Shown: in pieces, positions 18,002 through 26,677 of the stretch
Layout of the letters: each line of letters opens with the position of its first letter
Position numbering within the stretch: the stretch's first letter is position 1
DNA from: Bacteroidales bacterium
Lineage (GTDB): Bacteria; Bacteroidota; Bacteroidia; Bacteroidales; JAQXIO01
Direction: 5' to 3'
Assembly: GCA_029007825.1 (NCBI GenBank)
Contig: JAQXIO010000034.1
Coordinates: forward strand, 1-64,000
Length of the DNA stretch: 64,000 nucleotides
Notes under the pieces: generated by a model
What the model was told of the DNA's origin: nothing
Databases searched by the model: none
Seen by the model: only the letters and a program-made list of their open reading frames with translations
Program-made: the position numbers and the translations under genes

Positions 18002-20842
18002 TTACTGTACTCGCAATTGCACGGTTTCTGTTTTATTGCCCATCTTAACGATACACATATAATTTCCAGCCGGAATACCATTTAATGGTAGTTGTATAGT
18101 TGATGAAGCTAAATCTCCCTCGTATAGGGTAGAAACGAGTGTTCCGTTTATTGTATAGAGGTTGATTTTTATCGTTTCGGATGCAGTTTCCTTAAATGAA
18201 ATATTAATATAACTTTTTGCTGGGTTAGGATATACAGAAATATTCTGTTCTTTTTTAATATCGTTAGGCGCTGTTTCAATACCTGTGTAAGTATTACTTA
18301 GTATTAATGTTCCGTAACGATCAGCATTTTCCCAACAGGTATTGTTTTCTTCGGCAGGAAGAGATACTGAGCCGAAGAAATGGTCACGTGCTTTAGGCAT
18401 TTCGTCTGGATCATCATTGTCGCAATAAGCTACAGCAAAGCCTATTTCCTTATTGTCAGTTAATGTCACACGGTGTTGTTCACTGTGAGGTGTTGTCGGT
18501 GTGGATGTATCGTATTGATCAGAATAAAGCTTTAAAGCCATTTCGTAGGTACATATATTACCTTCTTTACGCATAGCAAAGTGTGCAAAATGATCTTTAT
18601 AGTCGGGATTCCATGAATTAACCCAACCTGTTCCTGCTATATCCATTGCTTTAAATATAGTCTGTACGTCATCTTCTATTGCATCTACAGCCAAATGGTA
18701 CGAGAAGGCATTTGCAGATAATTCACTTCCTGCGTTATGAACGTGTTTGCCGCCAGATTTATCCTCATCGACAAAAAGTTCTAATATATCATAGTTCGGA
18801 TAATCACCACCGCTTACGTAACCATCAACGAAAACATCATCCTCTATTTCAGCAAGAATGTAAAGAACATTTTCCGTTTCTGACCAGAGAACTTTAAATT
18901 TACCGGTAAAGTCCGCAGGACCTTCCCATAACTTATTCCCGCCCTCTTTTGCTTGAACACCGGGGTAGTTTAAATCATTATCGTAGGGCAACCATATATT
19001 GTCGATAGCATACCAAGGGGCTGCATCCCATATATTTTCATCTCCTATACCGTCAAATGTTGGGGACTCTACAGTTTTATAAGCTACATATTCGGATGTA
19101 GAAATAACTTTTTCCCCCATTTTATCTATAGCGTCATTTTCTTGAAAATCATCGTTGAGAACAGTTCCTTTTTCTATTTGTACTAGTTTTATACCGTAAG
19201 CCTTTCCAAGATTTCTGCTATATTTTTTTTCTTCTGCACTATTCCAGTGTTCGTGTGTGCCGAGACTTCCGATAGCATCTCCGTCAACATTTGGATAGTA
19301 GCCATGGAACGGTATTCCTTCTTTCAGTTCAGTTGGCCAGTTTGCAGGATCTGCTGCTTGATGAAGATGGTCATCTACACCACTCCACCAAGGTGAATTC
19401 TCATAAGTATTGTTATCAGAAGAATGTCTGTTTACGCCGTTCCATTCTGAACGAAGGATATCCTGACATACTGATTCGATTGCAACTTCATCTTGTGATG
19501 CAAAAATAGAGTTGGCCCAATCGTTGTTGAATGGAGCTGAAAAATATTTTACTGGACGTTTGGTTTCTTCGGAACCACCACCGAAAAGACCATCGACGAG
19601 GAATAACATCGTATTGTCTCCGAGATATTCATTTCCCATAATATCGACTAATGACCGGTATTGCCCATATCCGGGTATAACATCAATATGAGATGGATGT
19701 AACCCTTCTGCGCTGGCTGTATATTGTTCTGTTCTGCTTCCGAAATGATTTTTTGCAGTTAATGAAACACCTGCATGTACATGGCACTTTAGATTTGCGA
19801 CATTGATCATGTAAGAAGCATCAATAATTTCATAGTAAAGATAACCCTTTGTATTGGGCATTATTTTTCCTTCATCTGAATAATGTAAATACTCTTCGCT
19901 GGTACGGGTTATATCTGCATAATTGCCAAACGGATCCAGATAATTTACATTTGGGAATTCTGCAACCCATTTATCATAGTTGTGTTTATAAATGCCATCG
20001 CCCGGGTCGGAGATAAAAATGTCCTCTTGTTCGACTCCTGCACTAGTTAACTGACGAAGAAGTTCAAGCACAACGGCAGAGTAGGTTTCCGTTGCGGCAA
20101 CATTGGCTTTCATCCATTGTGTCTGAGGAGCATTTATGTCGCCTTCTGTACCTGTCAGCCAGTCAAGACACCCTTGGTTTATTTTTATAAAAATACCTTC
20201 TCCCGGTGTATAAGATTTATTGCCTCGCTTACGGCGTTGATTGTGATAAGTAAAAAGAGCATTCCATGCATCTTGTATGTTATCTTTTTTGGTAAGAGTT
20301 TTGATGGTTTGTTCCATCATGGATTTAACTACTTCCTGGTCGGTAACATCATCATCCCAGAAATATCTTTTATCATCGTAATTGAATGAAAAATTCTCAT
20401 CTGTAGCATCTGCATTATGGTTCCACACAACACGACCCGGAAAGATACCTTTTCCATTTCCCATCGGTTCGTTTGCCGGAAATGCCGTTTTATCGACAGA
20501 TGGCGCAGCGAAAGTGTTACGTATATCGTTAAAGTTTACTACAAAAGCCATACAAATTCCGGCTAAAAGGCATAATGTTGCAGTTATGTATTTAGCCTTT
20601 CCAAAGTGGTTCTTGGCTTTTTTTAGGGCGAAAGCCGATGCCGTAATGGAAAGAATATAAAGCACAAAGCTGGACATAATAGGTGCTGCAGCACGCATAC
20701 AAGGATAGCCTGCCCGTGTTGGTTTGGGAATAACCCGGATAAGGAACCAGGCAGTGGTTAGCAAGCCGGTGATCCAAAAGATTACTTTGTATGGAATGTG
20801 AATTTTCTTTAGAAAATTTTCCACAGAGTTAAATTTTTTCAT
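18002..20842 (-). CDS. membrane-DUF362-CBM9-like-T9SS tail fusion protein
   Basis: Protein of 946 residues with an unusual order of parts. Residues 19-38, 53-73 and 84-104 are three predicted membrane helices. Residues about 135-560 match the DUF362 fold (VNVANLKCHVHAGVSLTAKNHF-type segment at 347-367, VDGLFGG at 416-422, ASQDEVAIESVCQDIL at 448-463) but lack ferredoxin cysteine motifs. About 583-855 is a CBM9-like module (PTFDGIGDENIWDAAPW), closely related to the next gene. From about 873 to the end is a type A T9SS sorting domain (SVYPNPAKSYINI, LNGIPAGNYMCIV). Three helices in front of a T9SS tail are hard to reconcile with ordinary export. First gene of a three-gene operon. No frameshift is visible. 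Confidence 0.75.
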   Translation of the reverse strand: MKKFNSVENFLKKIHIPYKVIFWITGLLTTAWFLIRVIPKPTRAGYPCMRAAAPIMSSFVLYILSITASAFALKKAKNHFGKAKYITATLCLLAGICMAFVVNFNDIRNTFAAPSVDKTAFPANEPMGNGKGIFPGRVVWNHNADATDENFSFNYDDKRYFWDDDVTDQEVVKSMMEQTIKTLTKKDNIQDAWNALFTYHNQRRKRGNKSYTPGEGIFIKINQGCLDWLTGTEGDINAPQTQWMKANVAATETYSAVVLELLRQLTSAGVEQEDIFISDPGDGIYKHNYDKWVAEFPNVNYLDPFGNYADITRTSEEYLHYSDEGKIMPNTKGYLYYEIIDASYMINVANLKCHVHAGVSLTAKNHFGSRTEQYTASAEGLHPSHIDVIPGYGQYRSLVDIMGNEYLGDNTMLFLVDGLFGGGSEETKRPVKYFSAPFNNDWANSIFASQDEVAIESVCQDILRSEWNGVNRHSSDNNTYENSPWWSGVDDHLHQAADPANWPTELKEGIPFHGYYPNVDGDAIGSLGTHEHWNSAEEKKYSRNLGKAYGIKLVQIEKGTVLNDDFQENDAIDKMGEKVISTSEYVAYKTVESPTFDGIGDENIWDAAPWYAIDNIWLPYDNDLNYPGVQAKEGGNKLWEGPADFTGKFKVLWSETENVLYILAEIEDDVFVDGYVSGGDYPNYDILELFVDEDKSGGKHVHNAGSELSANAFSYHLAVDAIEDDVQTIFKAMDIAGTGWVNSWNPDYKDHFAHFAMRKEGNICTYEMALKLYSDQYDTSTPTTPHSEQHRVTLTDNKEIGFAVAYCDNDDPDEMPKARDHFFGSVSLPAEENNTCWENADRYGTLILSNTYTGIETAPNDIKKEQNISVYPNPAKSYINISFKETASETIKINLYTINGTLVSTLYEGDLASSTIQLPLNGIPAGNYMCIVKMGNKTETVQLRVQ

Positions 20843-20890
20843 GATGTTATTTTTTATTTTAATGTGTTTTATAGTTAGTGCGATTTATTA

Positions 20891-20898
20891 CAAAGATA
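20891..20898 (-). promoter_or_regulatory. -7 box for the minus-strand T9SS operon
   Basis: TATCTTTG on the minus strand is an exact TAnnTTTG box about 50 bases before the start of the DUF362 fusion gene. A convincing -33 element was not seen. Confidence 0.4.
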
Positions 20899-20931
20899 TA
20901 AAAACTCTTTTAGCTTTGATGATTGTTATTT

Positions 20932-20980
20932 ATTAAAAAAAGAGTGATTCATCTGTTTTAAAACAGAAAAACCACTCTTG
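20932..20980 (-). terminator. terminator of the rhamnosidase/GH97 array
   Basis: A two-part hairpin: outer stem AAGAGTG/CACTCTT (20940-20946, 20973-20979) and inner palindrome TCTGTTTT/AAAACAGA. On the minus strand it is followed by a run of T. It lies just after the stop of the GH97 gene and would end the long rhamnose locus transcript. Confidence 0.75.
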
Positions 20981-21003
20981 AATGAATTTTATCGAAAAAA
21001 TAA

Positions 21004-22953
21004 TTATTTCACGAATGTAGCCACAAAGCCACCGTACGGAAGAGTTTTAACCGTGATCTTGGGTGTTTCGCTTTGTTGTTTACTATCCCATGCAAATTCC
21101 TGTTGGTTGGTGCCGTCACTAATTAAATTCATGGTTGTACCATTGGATAGGAATGACGCATCGAAAGTAATTTCTTTTGTATTATTTTCACCGTTAATAC
21201 CAGCTACATACCATATATTTCCTTTGCGGCGTGCGAGAACCACTTCTTTTCCCGGAGTTCCTGTAACGTATTTTGTTTCATCCCAAGCTGCTGGAATTTC
21301 CGATAAGAATTTTTTTACATAATCCGGAGCAGCCTCTATACCCTTTACATGATCGGCAATATGCACGATACCCGATTGGAATAAAATAGAAAGAGCCAGT
21401 TCGTGAGCAACGGTAGTCAAACGCGGAAATTTATGGTTTGTAAATGTTGTCGGTGTATAGTCTATAGGACCTACCGCATTACGTCCGAAAGGAATAATTG
21501 TGTTGAGGACAGGTGCAATAGCCGGATATGCAGATTGGAATGCATAATTCTCTTCCCCGATAATTGCTTCCATTGTCATCAAGTTCGGATAAGTACGTTC
21601 CCAGCCTTTAGGTAAGGTACATCCGTGGAAGTTTACCAGAATATGCGCATCCATAGCATCTTTTAGAATATCCTCATATTGTTGCATAATGCAAGGCTTA
21701 TCACTCTGGAAGAAGTCAACCTTGATTCCCTTTACGCCGATTTCCTGCATCCATTTCATCTCTTTTTTACGTTTTTCGCTGTCACACATAATGTTGCGGG
21801 GCATTTCCGTAACTACATTGTTTGTACCGCCTGAGTTATACCAAACCAGTATTCCGACATTCTTCTTCGCTGCATAATCGCAAACTTTCTTAAGATCCCC
21901 GTTTTTCATAATGTTCCAGTTTGCATCGACCAGGAAGTAGGGCCATCCTAATTCGGATGCCATATCGATAAAGGGAACCATCAGGTTAAAATCCTTAGGA
22001 CTGTCCGGAGTAGACCACCAGCTCCAAGCGGCAACACCCGGTTTAATCCATGAAAGATCTGTGTATGGAGTAGCAGCATTTAATGTTTGTGTAAGATTCG
22101 TTTCCACAATAGTACTGGGCGTACTTCCACATGCGATTACGCGCCAGTTTGTGGAAAAGGGCAATTGAACCTGAGGTTCATTCGAGCACAAGCCACGTGC
22201 TTCGTCAGCTTCGGCAAATCGAATTGTATAGAGACCATTTTCACAATTAGGTTGTAGATGAGTTCCTCCGTATTTGAAAGCCTCTCCTCCCGCTTCAGTT
22301 ACTAAAATCCATAAATTATTAGTGTTGAATACAAGCGGAAAAGCCCATCCGTTCCTGTCGGCAGGAGCATTTGTACCCACAGCGATTCCGTTTTCATAAG
22401 GAGTTTCGTATCCCGGAGACCAGTCTGTCACTTTATCGTATGGATGCATCCAGCCTTTGCCTCCCATGGGGATGGAGAATCCGGTAGCTTCCGATTTGAT
22501 TGTTACCGTTTCATTGCCTTGAAGCACATATTGGAAAGCAACACCGTCATCATATACGCGGAATCGAACCTGTATTTCTTTTTGATTGGGATTTACAGCG
22601 GTTACTGTAAATTCATTGCAGCTCGCCTCTACCTGCGACTGTTTGCCCGCAATAAGCGTATAAGAATCCTTTACCAAAGAAGATTCGCTAAAACCTTTCA
22701 GTGTCAGATTTGATGAAAAATCTTCATTGTCATAAACGATTCCCAACGGAGAGCTCTGAATTGCTTCTGTTGCAGTTCCATTGTTAACGGAAAGAACTTT
22801 GTATGAAAGCCCTTTTGTAGCCGGATTTTGTTCTACAACAACCTTTATGTTTCCCGATGGGGAGGAAACTTCTTTAGACGTAGATTGAGAGCAGCTGCTG
22901 GCAATTACGATGAAAGCCAAAGCAATCATTGCACTTAAAAATCTTGTTTTCAT
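21004..22953 (-). CDS. glycoside hydrolase family 97, retaining-type lipoprotein
   Basis: Predicted lipoprotein of 649 residues (lipobox ASSC, Cys21) with the GH97 layout: N-terminal beta-sandwich, catalytic barrel, C-terminal sheet. GH97 contains inverting alpha-glucosidases such as SusB and retaining alpha-galactosidase or beta-L-arabinopyranosidase enzymes. Asp413 in GIKVDFF aligns with the nucleophile of retaining members (Asp415 in BtGH97b), so a retaining enzyme acting on alpha-galactoside or beta-L-arabinopyranoside is more likely than a SusB-type glucosidase. Glu462, Glu467 or Glu468 (MEAIIGEE) are acid/base candidates. The start overlaps the stop of the preceding GH78 gene (ATGA). 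Last gene of the array. Such side-chain sugars occur in pectic and arabinogalactan glycans. Confidence 0.88.
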   Translation of the reverse strand: MKTRFLSAMIALAFIVIASSCSQSTSKEVSSPSGNIKVVVEQNPATKGLSYKVLSVNNGTATEAIQSSPLGIVYDNEDFSSNLTLKGFSESSLVKDSYTLIAGKQSQVEASCNEFTVTAVNPNQKEIQVRFRVYDDGVAFQYVLQGNETVTIKSEATGFSIPMGGKGWMHPYDKVTDWSPGYETPYENGIAVGTNAPADRNGWAFPLVFNTNNLWILVTEAGGEAFKYGGTHLQPNCENGLYTIRFAEADEARGLCSNEPQVQLPFSTNWRVIACGSTPSTIVETNLTQTLNAATPYTDLSWIKPGVAAWSWWSTPDSPKDFNLMVPFIDMASELGWPYFLVDANWNIMKNGDLKKVCDYAAKKNVGILVWYNSGGTNNVVTEMPRNIMCDSEKRKKEMKWMQEIGVKGIKVDFFQSDKPCIMQQYEDILKDAMDAHILVNFHGCTLPKGWERTYPNLMTMEAIIGEENYAFQSAYPAIAPVLNTIIPFGRNAVGPIDYTPTTFTNHKFPRLTTVAHELALSILFQSGIVHIADHVKGIEAAPDYVKKFLSEIPAAWDETKYVTGTPGKEVVLARRKGNIWYVAGINGENNTKEITFDASFLSNGTTMNLISDGTNQQEFAWDSKQQSETPKITVKTLPYGGFVATFVK

Positions 22954-25310
22954 TGATTCGGATTAAAATTATTATTGTTAATTCTGTTTTTTCCAGGTTT
23001 CAAAGATATTATTTCTTTTTGTTTTGTTATGTATTCTCCATAACAATTTTCCGGAAGGATAATGGTCGTTTTGCTCCGTTTACCCTTACAATTGTAGCGG
23101 AAAAATATCTTTCCGTTGGGGTGGGGCATTGATGCCTCTATTTTATTTAAATATCCGGTATTCGGAGCTATCCGTATACGCTTAAAGCCGGCAGCAGACG
23201 GTTCGATGCCGCAAACGCCGCTTAGAAATTCAAACATAGGGCTGGCACTCCACGCATGACAATCCGAACGTGTAGGCTCTTGACGTTCGGCAAACGTAGT
23301 GAGATTGAGCCGTAACATATCTATCCATGGTTTAAGATTGCTTAGGAATAGATCGCTCCTTCCTATTTTGGCCAAAGCACGGTGAAGATAAAAGTTATAG
23401 TAAACCGTACATTTGATAATATCTCTATCCTGAAGTATATATTCGGCTATATGCTCTGCCTCTTTGCCCTCCTTTAATCCGCATAAAATAGCTAATGCAT
23501 TGACGTGTTGGCTGAACTCTTTTTTTGCCGGTGTATTTGCATAACAACCTCTTTTTTCGTCGAAACAAGAAGATTGTACGCCATCTTTAAGGATTTTTGC
23601 AAACCGTGTGTAACGGTCACTTTGCTCTTTATATCCGAAAGCATTTAAAATTTCCGCAGCTTGATCGGCAATCATAGCATATTGCAAAGATAGAATAGCC
23701 GACTCTCCTTCTTCAACACCGGCAGGAAGCCCTCTTGTTTTCAGCCATGCCCATTCATCGGGCCAGTCTACGAAATGCCATCCGGGCATTTTTCCCAAAA
23801 GTCCTTTTGATGAATCGATATACTGCGCATACCATTCCAGAATAGGAAGTATATATTGAATTTGTTCTTTTATGAAAAACGGATCATCACGATATTTGTA
23901 ATAATCGTAAACCATACCGATCCAATAAAGAGAGAAGGGGGGAATAACATTATTTCCGGACGAAGGATATGCCGCCTGAAGCATTCCTTCTTTATCCATA
24001 GAGGCTGCAAACTGTTGTATAGCTTGCTTCATAAGACGTTCATCTCCCGATACGACAAGCGATACTAAAGCCTGGATACGAGTATCCCCTATATATTGTA
24101 GCTGTTCATAATAAGGACAATCATTATACGTCTCATGTGCACACATGCGCGCTGTACGCCACGAAACGTCCCAAATTTTTGAAAGTTCTTTATCACCACT
24201 ATTGAAATAAGCATTCTCTTTGAACGGATATGCTGAAAATAAATGTTTTAATGATTTTAAAACCAAAGGTTCTTCCTGTGTCTGGATATGTATATGAAGA
24301 TACCGGAAACAGCGGTACCAGAGAGGTGAATAATATTGCTTTTCACGGCCGTTAGCTATAATTTCATCGTAATTCCCTACAAACTTTTTTTCTTCGATTT
24401 TGTCGCGGTCTCCTTTTTCCTGACCCTCGCCGATTAATTTTCCATTATTATCTCTTTGTCCTGGTAAAAAAGGAGCTTCAGCATAAGTCAGACGGATTGT
24501 GCTATTTTTTCCTTTTGAAAAGACGAGTTGGGGGTGGCCGATTGTAAGCGTCTGGTGATCGATAATAATCTCGGCTTCGGTGTGCGGGGCAATTGTAATG
24601 GGAAATTTCTTTTTTGCATTTTTTACTGAACGAATCTTTCCGATGGATTGTACCTGTTGTTCGAGAAATGGAATAGGCCTTTTTTGTAACTTCCAGGGAG
24701 CATTCTCCTGTGAGCAAAAAATCTCTGCTTTTCTCCATAACGGATTATTCAATGGTAACGTTTTCCAATCAGTTGTACTGAGATTATAGTCAACTCTTTC
24801 CGACGCACCGGACAAATAGCCGCCACGAACCTCTTCTCCTGACCGTATTGAAATCGGAGAATAACCTTTGTCTTGGGTGACCAACCAAGGTGTTCGTGTA
24901 GAAAACAGAGAATCGTTGCAATCGATCCATAATGCGGTTCTTTCGGATATCTGTCCCGAAGGACGATACTCTCCGAAGTTCCAGACGCAAACGGAAATTC
25001 GGTTAGTTCCTTTTCGCAAGGCTCGTGCTATATCGACAGTCTCATAATTCCAATGGTTTAAATCCCCCCTGCTGGGGCCACGGGACAACTCTTCTCCGTT
25101 TACATAAAGAATATAGCGGTTATCGGCTGAAATATGTAAGAGTAAAGATTCCGGCTTTTCTTTCTTATCTATCTCTTTGCTGAAGTAGAAAACACCGAAT
25201 TCTTTACCGGTACAATCCGGAGAAGTAATCCAAAAAGAGTTACTTGCCCGGATTGTATTTCCCAGAAACAACAAAAGAATTATTTTGACGATATAGGATT
25301 TGTGCCCCAT
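22950..25310 (-). CDS. GH78-type alpha-L-rhamnosidase
   Basis: Secreted 786-residue protein with an N-terminal hydrophobic signal segment. Layout follows GH78: an N-terminal beta-sandwich with a sugar-binding look (LYVNGEELSRGPSRGDLNHW, residues 68-87), an (alpha/alpha)6 catalytic barrel and a C-terminal beta domain (GFKRIRIAPN). The general-acid motif is NDCPYYEQLQYIGD, with Glu402 aligning to the Glu of the canonical DERLGW motif. A second conserved stretch, RSDCHAWSASP, sits near residue 705. It is a paralogue of the 27862 protein, with which it shares nearly every motif. Substrate linkage cannot be read from sequence; a role in releasing L-rhamnose is supported by the rha genes upstream. 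Confidence 0.85.
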   Translation of the reverse strand: MGHKSYIVKIILLLFLGNTIRASNSFWITSPDCTGKEFGVFYFSKEIDKKEKPESLLLHISADNRYILYVNGEELSRGPSRGDLNHWNYETVDIARALRKGTNRISVCVWNFGEYRPSGQISERTALWIDCNDSLFSTRTPWLVTQDKGYSPISIRSGEEVRGGYLSGASERVDYNLSTTDWKTLPLNNPLWRKAEIFCSQENAPWKLQKRPIPFLEQQVQSIGKIRSVKNAKKKFPITIAPHTEAEIIIDHQTLTIGHPQLVFSKGKNSTIRLTYAEAPFLPGQRDNNGKLIGEGQEKGDRDKIEEKKFVGNYDEIIANGREKQYYSPLWYRCFRYLHIHIQTQEEPLVLKSLKHLFSAYPFKENAYFNSGDKELSKIWDVSWRTARMCAHETYNDCPYYEQLQYIGDTRIQALVSLVVSGDERLMKQAIQQFAASMDKEGMLQAAYPSSGNNVIPPFSLYWIGMVYDYYKYRDDPFFIKEQIQYILPILEWYAQYIDSSKGLLGKMPGWHFVDWPDEWAWLKTRGLPAGVEEGESAILSLQYAMIADQAAEILNAFGYKEQSDRYTRFAKILKDGVQSSCFDEKRGCYANTPAKKEFSQHVNALAILCGLKEGKEAEHIAEYILQDRDIIKCTVYYNFYLHRALAKIGRSDLFLSNLKPWIDMLRLNLTTFAERQEPTRSDCHAWSASPMFEFLSGVCGIEPSAAGFKRIRIAPNTGYLNKIEASMPHPNGKIFFRYNCKGKRSKTTIILPENCYGEYITKQKEIISLKPGKNRINNNNFNPNQ

Positions 25311-25354
25311 AAATTTTAATCGTAATAAAAAATTAAGAGGATAAAAATATTGCC

Positions 25355-26668
25355 CTATTCAAAGTAAAATGAATCGAGTGCGAAAAGATCAGTATCCGGG
25401 GTAGTACCAACGAAAGTAAGGAATAGCGGTTCAATTCCGGTAAAACTTTCTACATCACAAGTATAAGTTTTAAACCCTTTTCCGTTTCCTTTCGGGATAT
25501 TTACAGTACCTACTACCGGACCATAATTATTTCCTACGCGGAGAATAATCTTACCCCCCTTCGTAGAGTTGACTTTTGCACAAAACTTTTTTGCCGGTTT
25601 GTTGAAATACAGATATTTATATACAGCGTAATTATCATGGCGGATTTTCGTTAAAGCTTCATTGCCTTTCCCGATTAATTCTATACGGACATTTCCCCAC
25701 AATCCACAGGCTTTTGCCGCATCGATCTCCTCAAATGGGTTTAAAGGATCTCCGGCACCTTGCGAGGTCATTTCGACTTCATTGATAGTTCCGTCTTCAT
25801 TGAATGTGATGGGTTCTATACAAGCTTTTCGCATCATACGGCTGCCATGGGTGGAGCGGTGATAAAGTACATACCATTTTCCATTGAATTCGGCAATAGA
25901 ACCATGGTTGTTCCAAGATTCCGGATCACATCCGGCATTGTCGATAATGATCCCCCTGTATGTATATGGACCTAACGGGGATGTCGATGTTGCATATCCT
26001 AAGCATGTAGGGCGGTCTTTTCGTAGCTGAGAATAAACCAGATAATAAATACCGTTTCTTTTACGAATAGAAGCACCCTCATGAAACATATGTTCTTTTT
26101 CTGTGACCAAACCGTCCACGATAGTCGTTGTATCAACCTCCGTCATATTAGGTTTCAGTTTAGCTCCTTTGCAAGAGAATTGCCCCCATATTAAATAAGC
26201 TTGTCCGTCGTCATCAACCAATACGGCAGGATCGATTTGTCTGATTCCTTTGATTTGTTGTCCGGTGGAAAAAGGTCCGGTAGGAGAGGAACTGACAGCT
26301 ACCCCTTCTTCTATTCCTTCGTGAGGAATACAGTAGTATAAATAATAATTTCCGTCTTTGTAAGCACAATCCGGAGCAAAGAGCAACGCATCAGAATAAG
26401 GAATCCTATCGTCGTTACCCATAGATGAAAAACTTTTATCTCCGAGTGTCCAGTTTTTCAGGTCAGGAGTCGAAAGAACATTATATTGCCATGAACAGTA
26501 ATAGTTCGTACTTTCATCTCGCGAACCGTAAATATAAAATTTGCCGTCTTTCCATTGGTGTCCTTCCGGATCGGCAATATACACGCCGGGAGGAACAATG
26601 GGATTTTGAGCAGCAACGCCCATAGAGAGCGTTGCTGTCAGTAAAAAGATTATATTTCTGATATTCAT
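25355..26668 (-). CDS. glycoside hydrolase family 43 with C-terminal CBM6-like domain
   Basis: Secreted five-bladed propeller enzyme of 437 residues; the signal peptide ends near VAAQ. The three GH43 acidic residues are visible: Asp33 in IADPEG (base), Asp146 in QIDPAVL (pKa modulator) and Glu197 in HEGASI (acid). From about residue 310 a beta-sandwich of CBM6 type follows (GLWGNVRIELIGKG, DLFALDSFYFE). GH43 enzymes cleave alpha-L-arabinofuranosides, beta-xylosides or beta-galactosides. The specificity here is open; arabinose or galactose side chains next to rhamnose would fit the locus. It lies nine bases after fucO, inside the array. Confidence 0.88.
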   Translation of the reverse strand: MNIRNIIFLLTATLSMGVAAQNPIVPPGVYIADPEGHQWKDGKFYIYGSRDESTNYYCSWQYNVLSTPDLKNWTLGDKSFSSMGNDDRIPYSDALLFAPDCAYKDGNYYLYYCIPHEGIEEGVAVSSSPTGPFSTGQQIKGIRQIDPAVLVDDDGQAYLIWGQFSCKGAKLKPNMTEVDTTTIVDGLVTEKEHMFHEGASIRKRNGIYYLVYSQLRKDRPTCLGYATSTSPLGPYTYRGIIIDNAGCDPESWNNHGSIAEFNGKWYVLYHRSTHGSRMMRKACIEPITFNEDGTINEVEMTSQGAGDPLNPFEEIDAAKACGLWGNVRIELIGKGNEALTKIRHDNYAVYKYLYFNKPAKKFCAKVNSTKGGKIILRVGNNYGPVVGTVNIPKGNGKGFKTYTCDVESFTGIEPLFLTFVGTTPDTDLFALDSFYFE

Positions 26669-26677
26669 TTCTGATAT

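Noticed and set aside
18002..20842. Frameshift or chimeric origin of the DUF362 fusion
   Set aside because: The frame is continuous with sensible domains throughout and no stop or compositional break at the junction near residue 570; a true fusion is the simpler reading.
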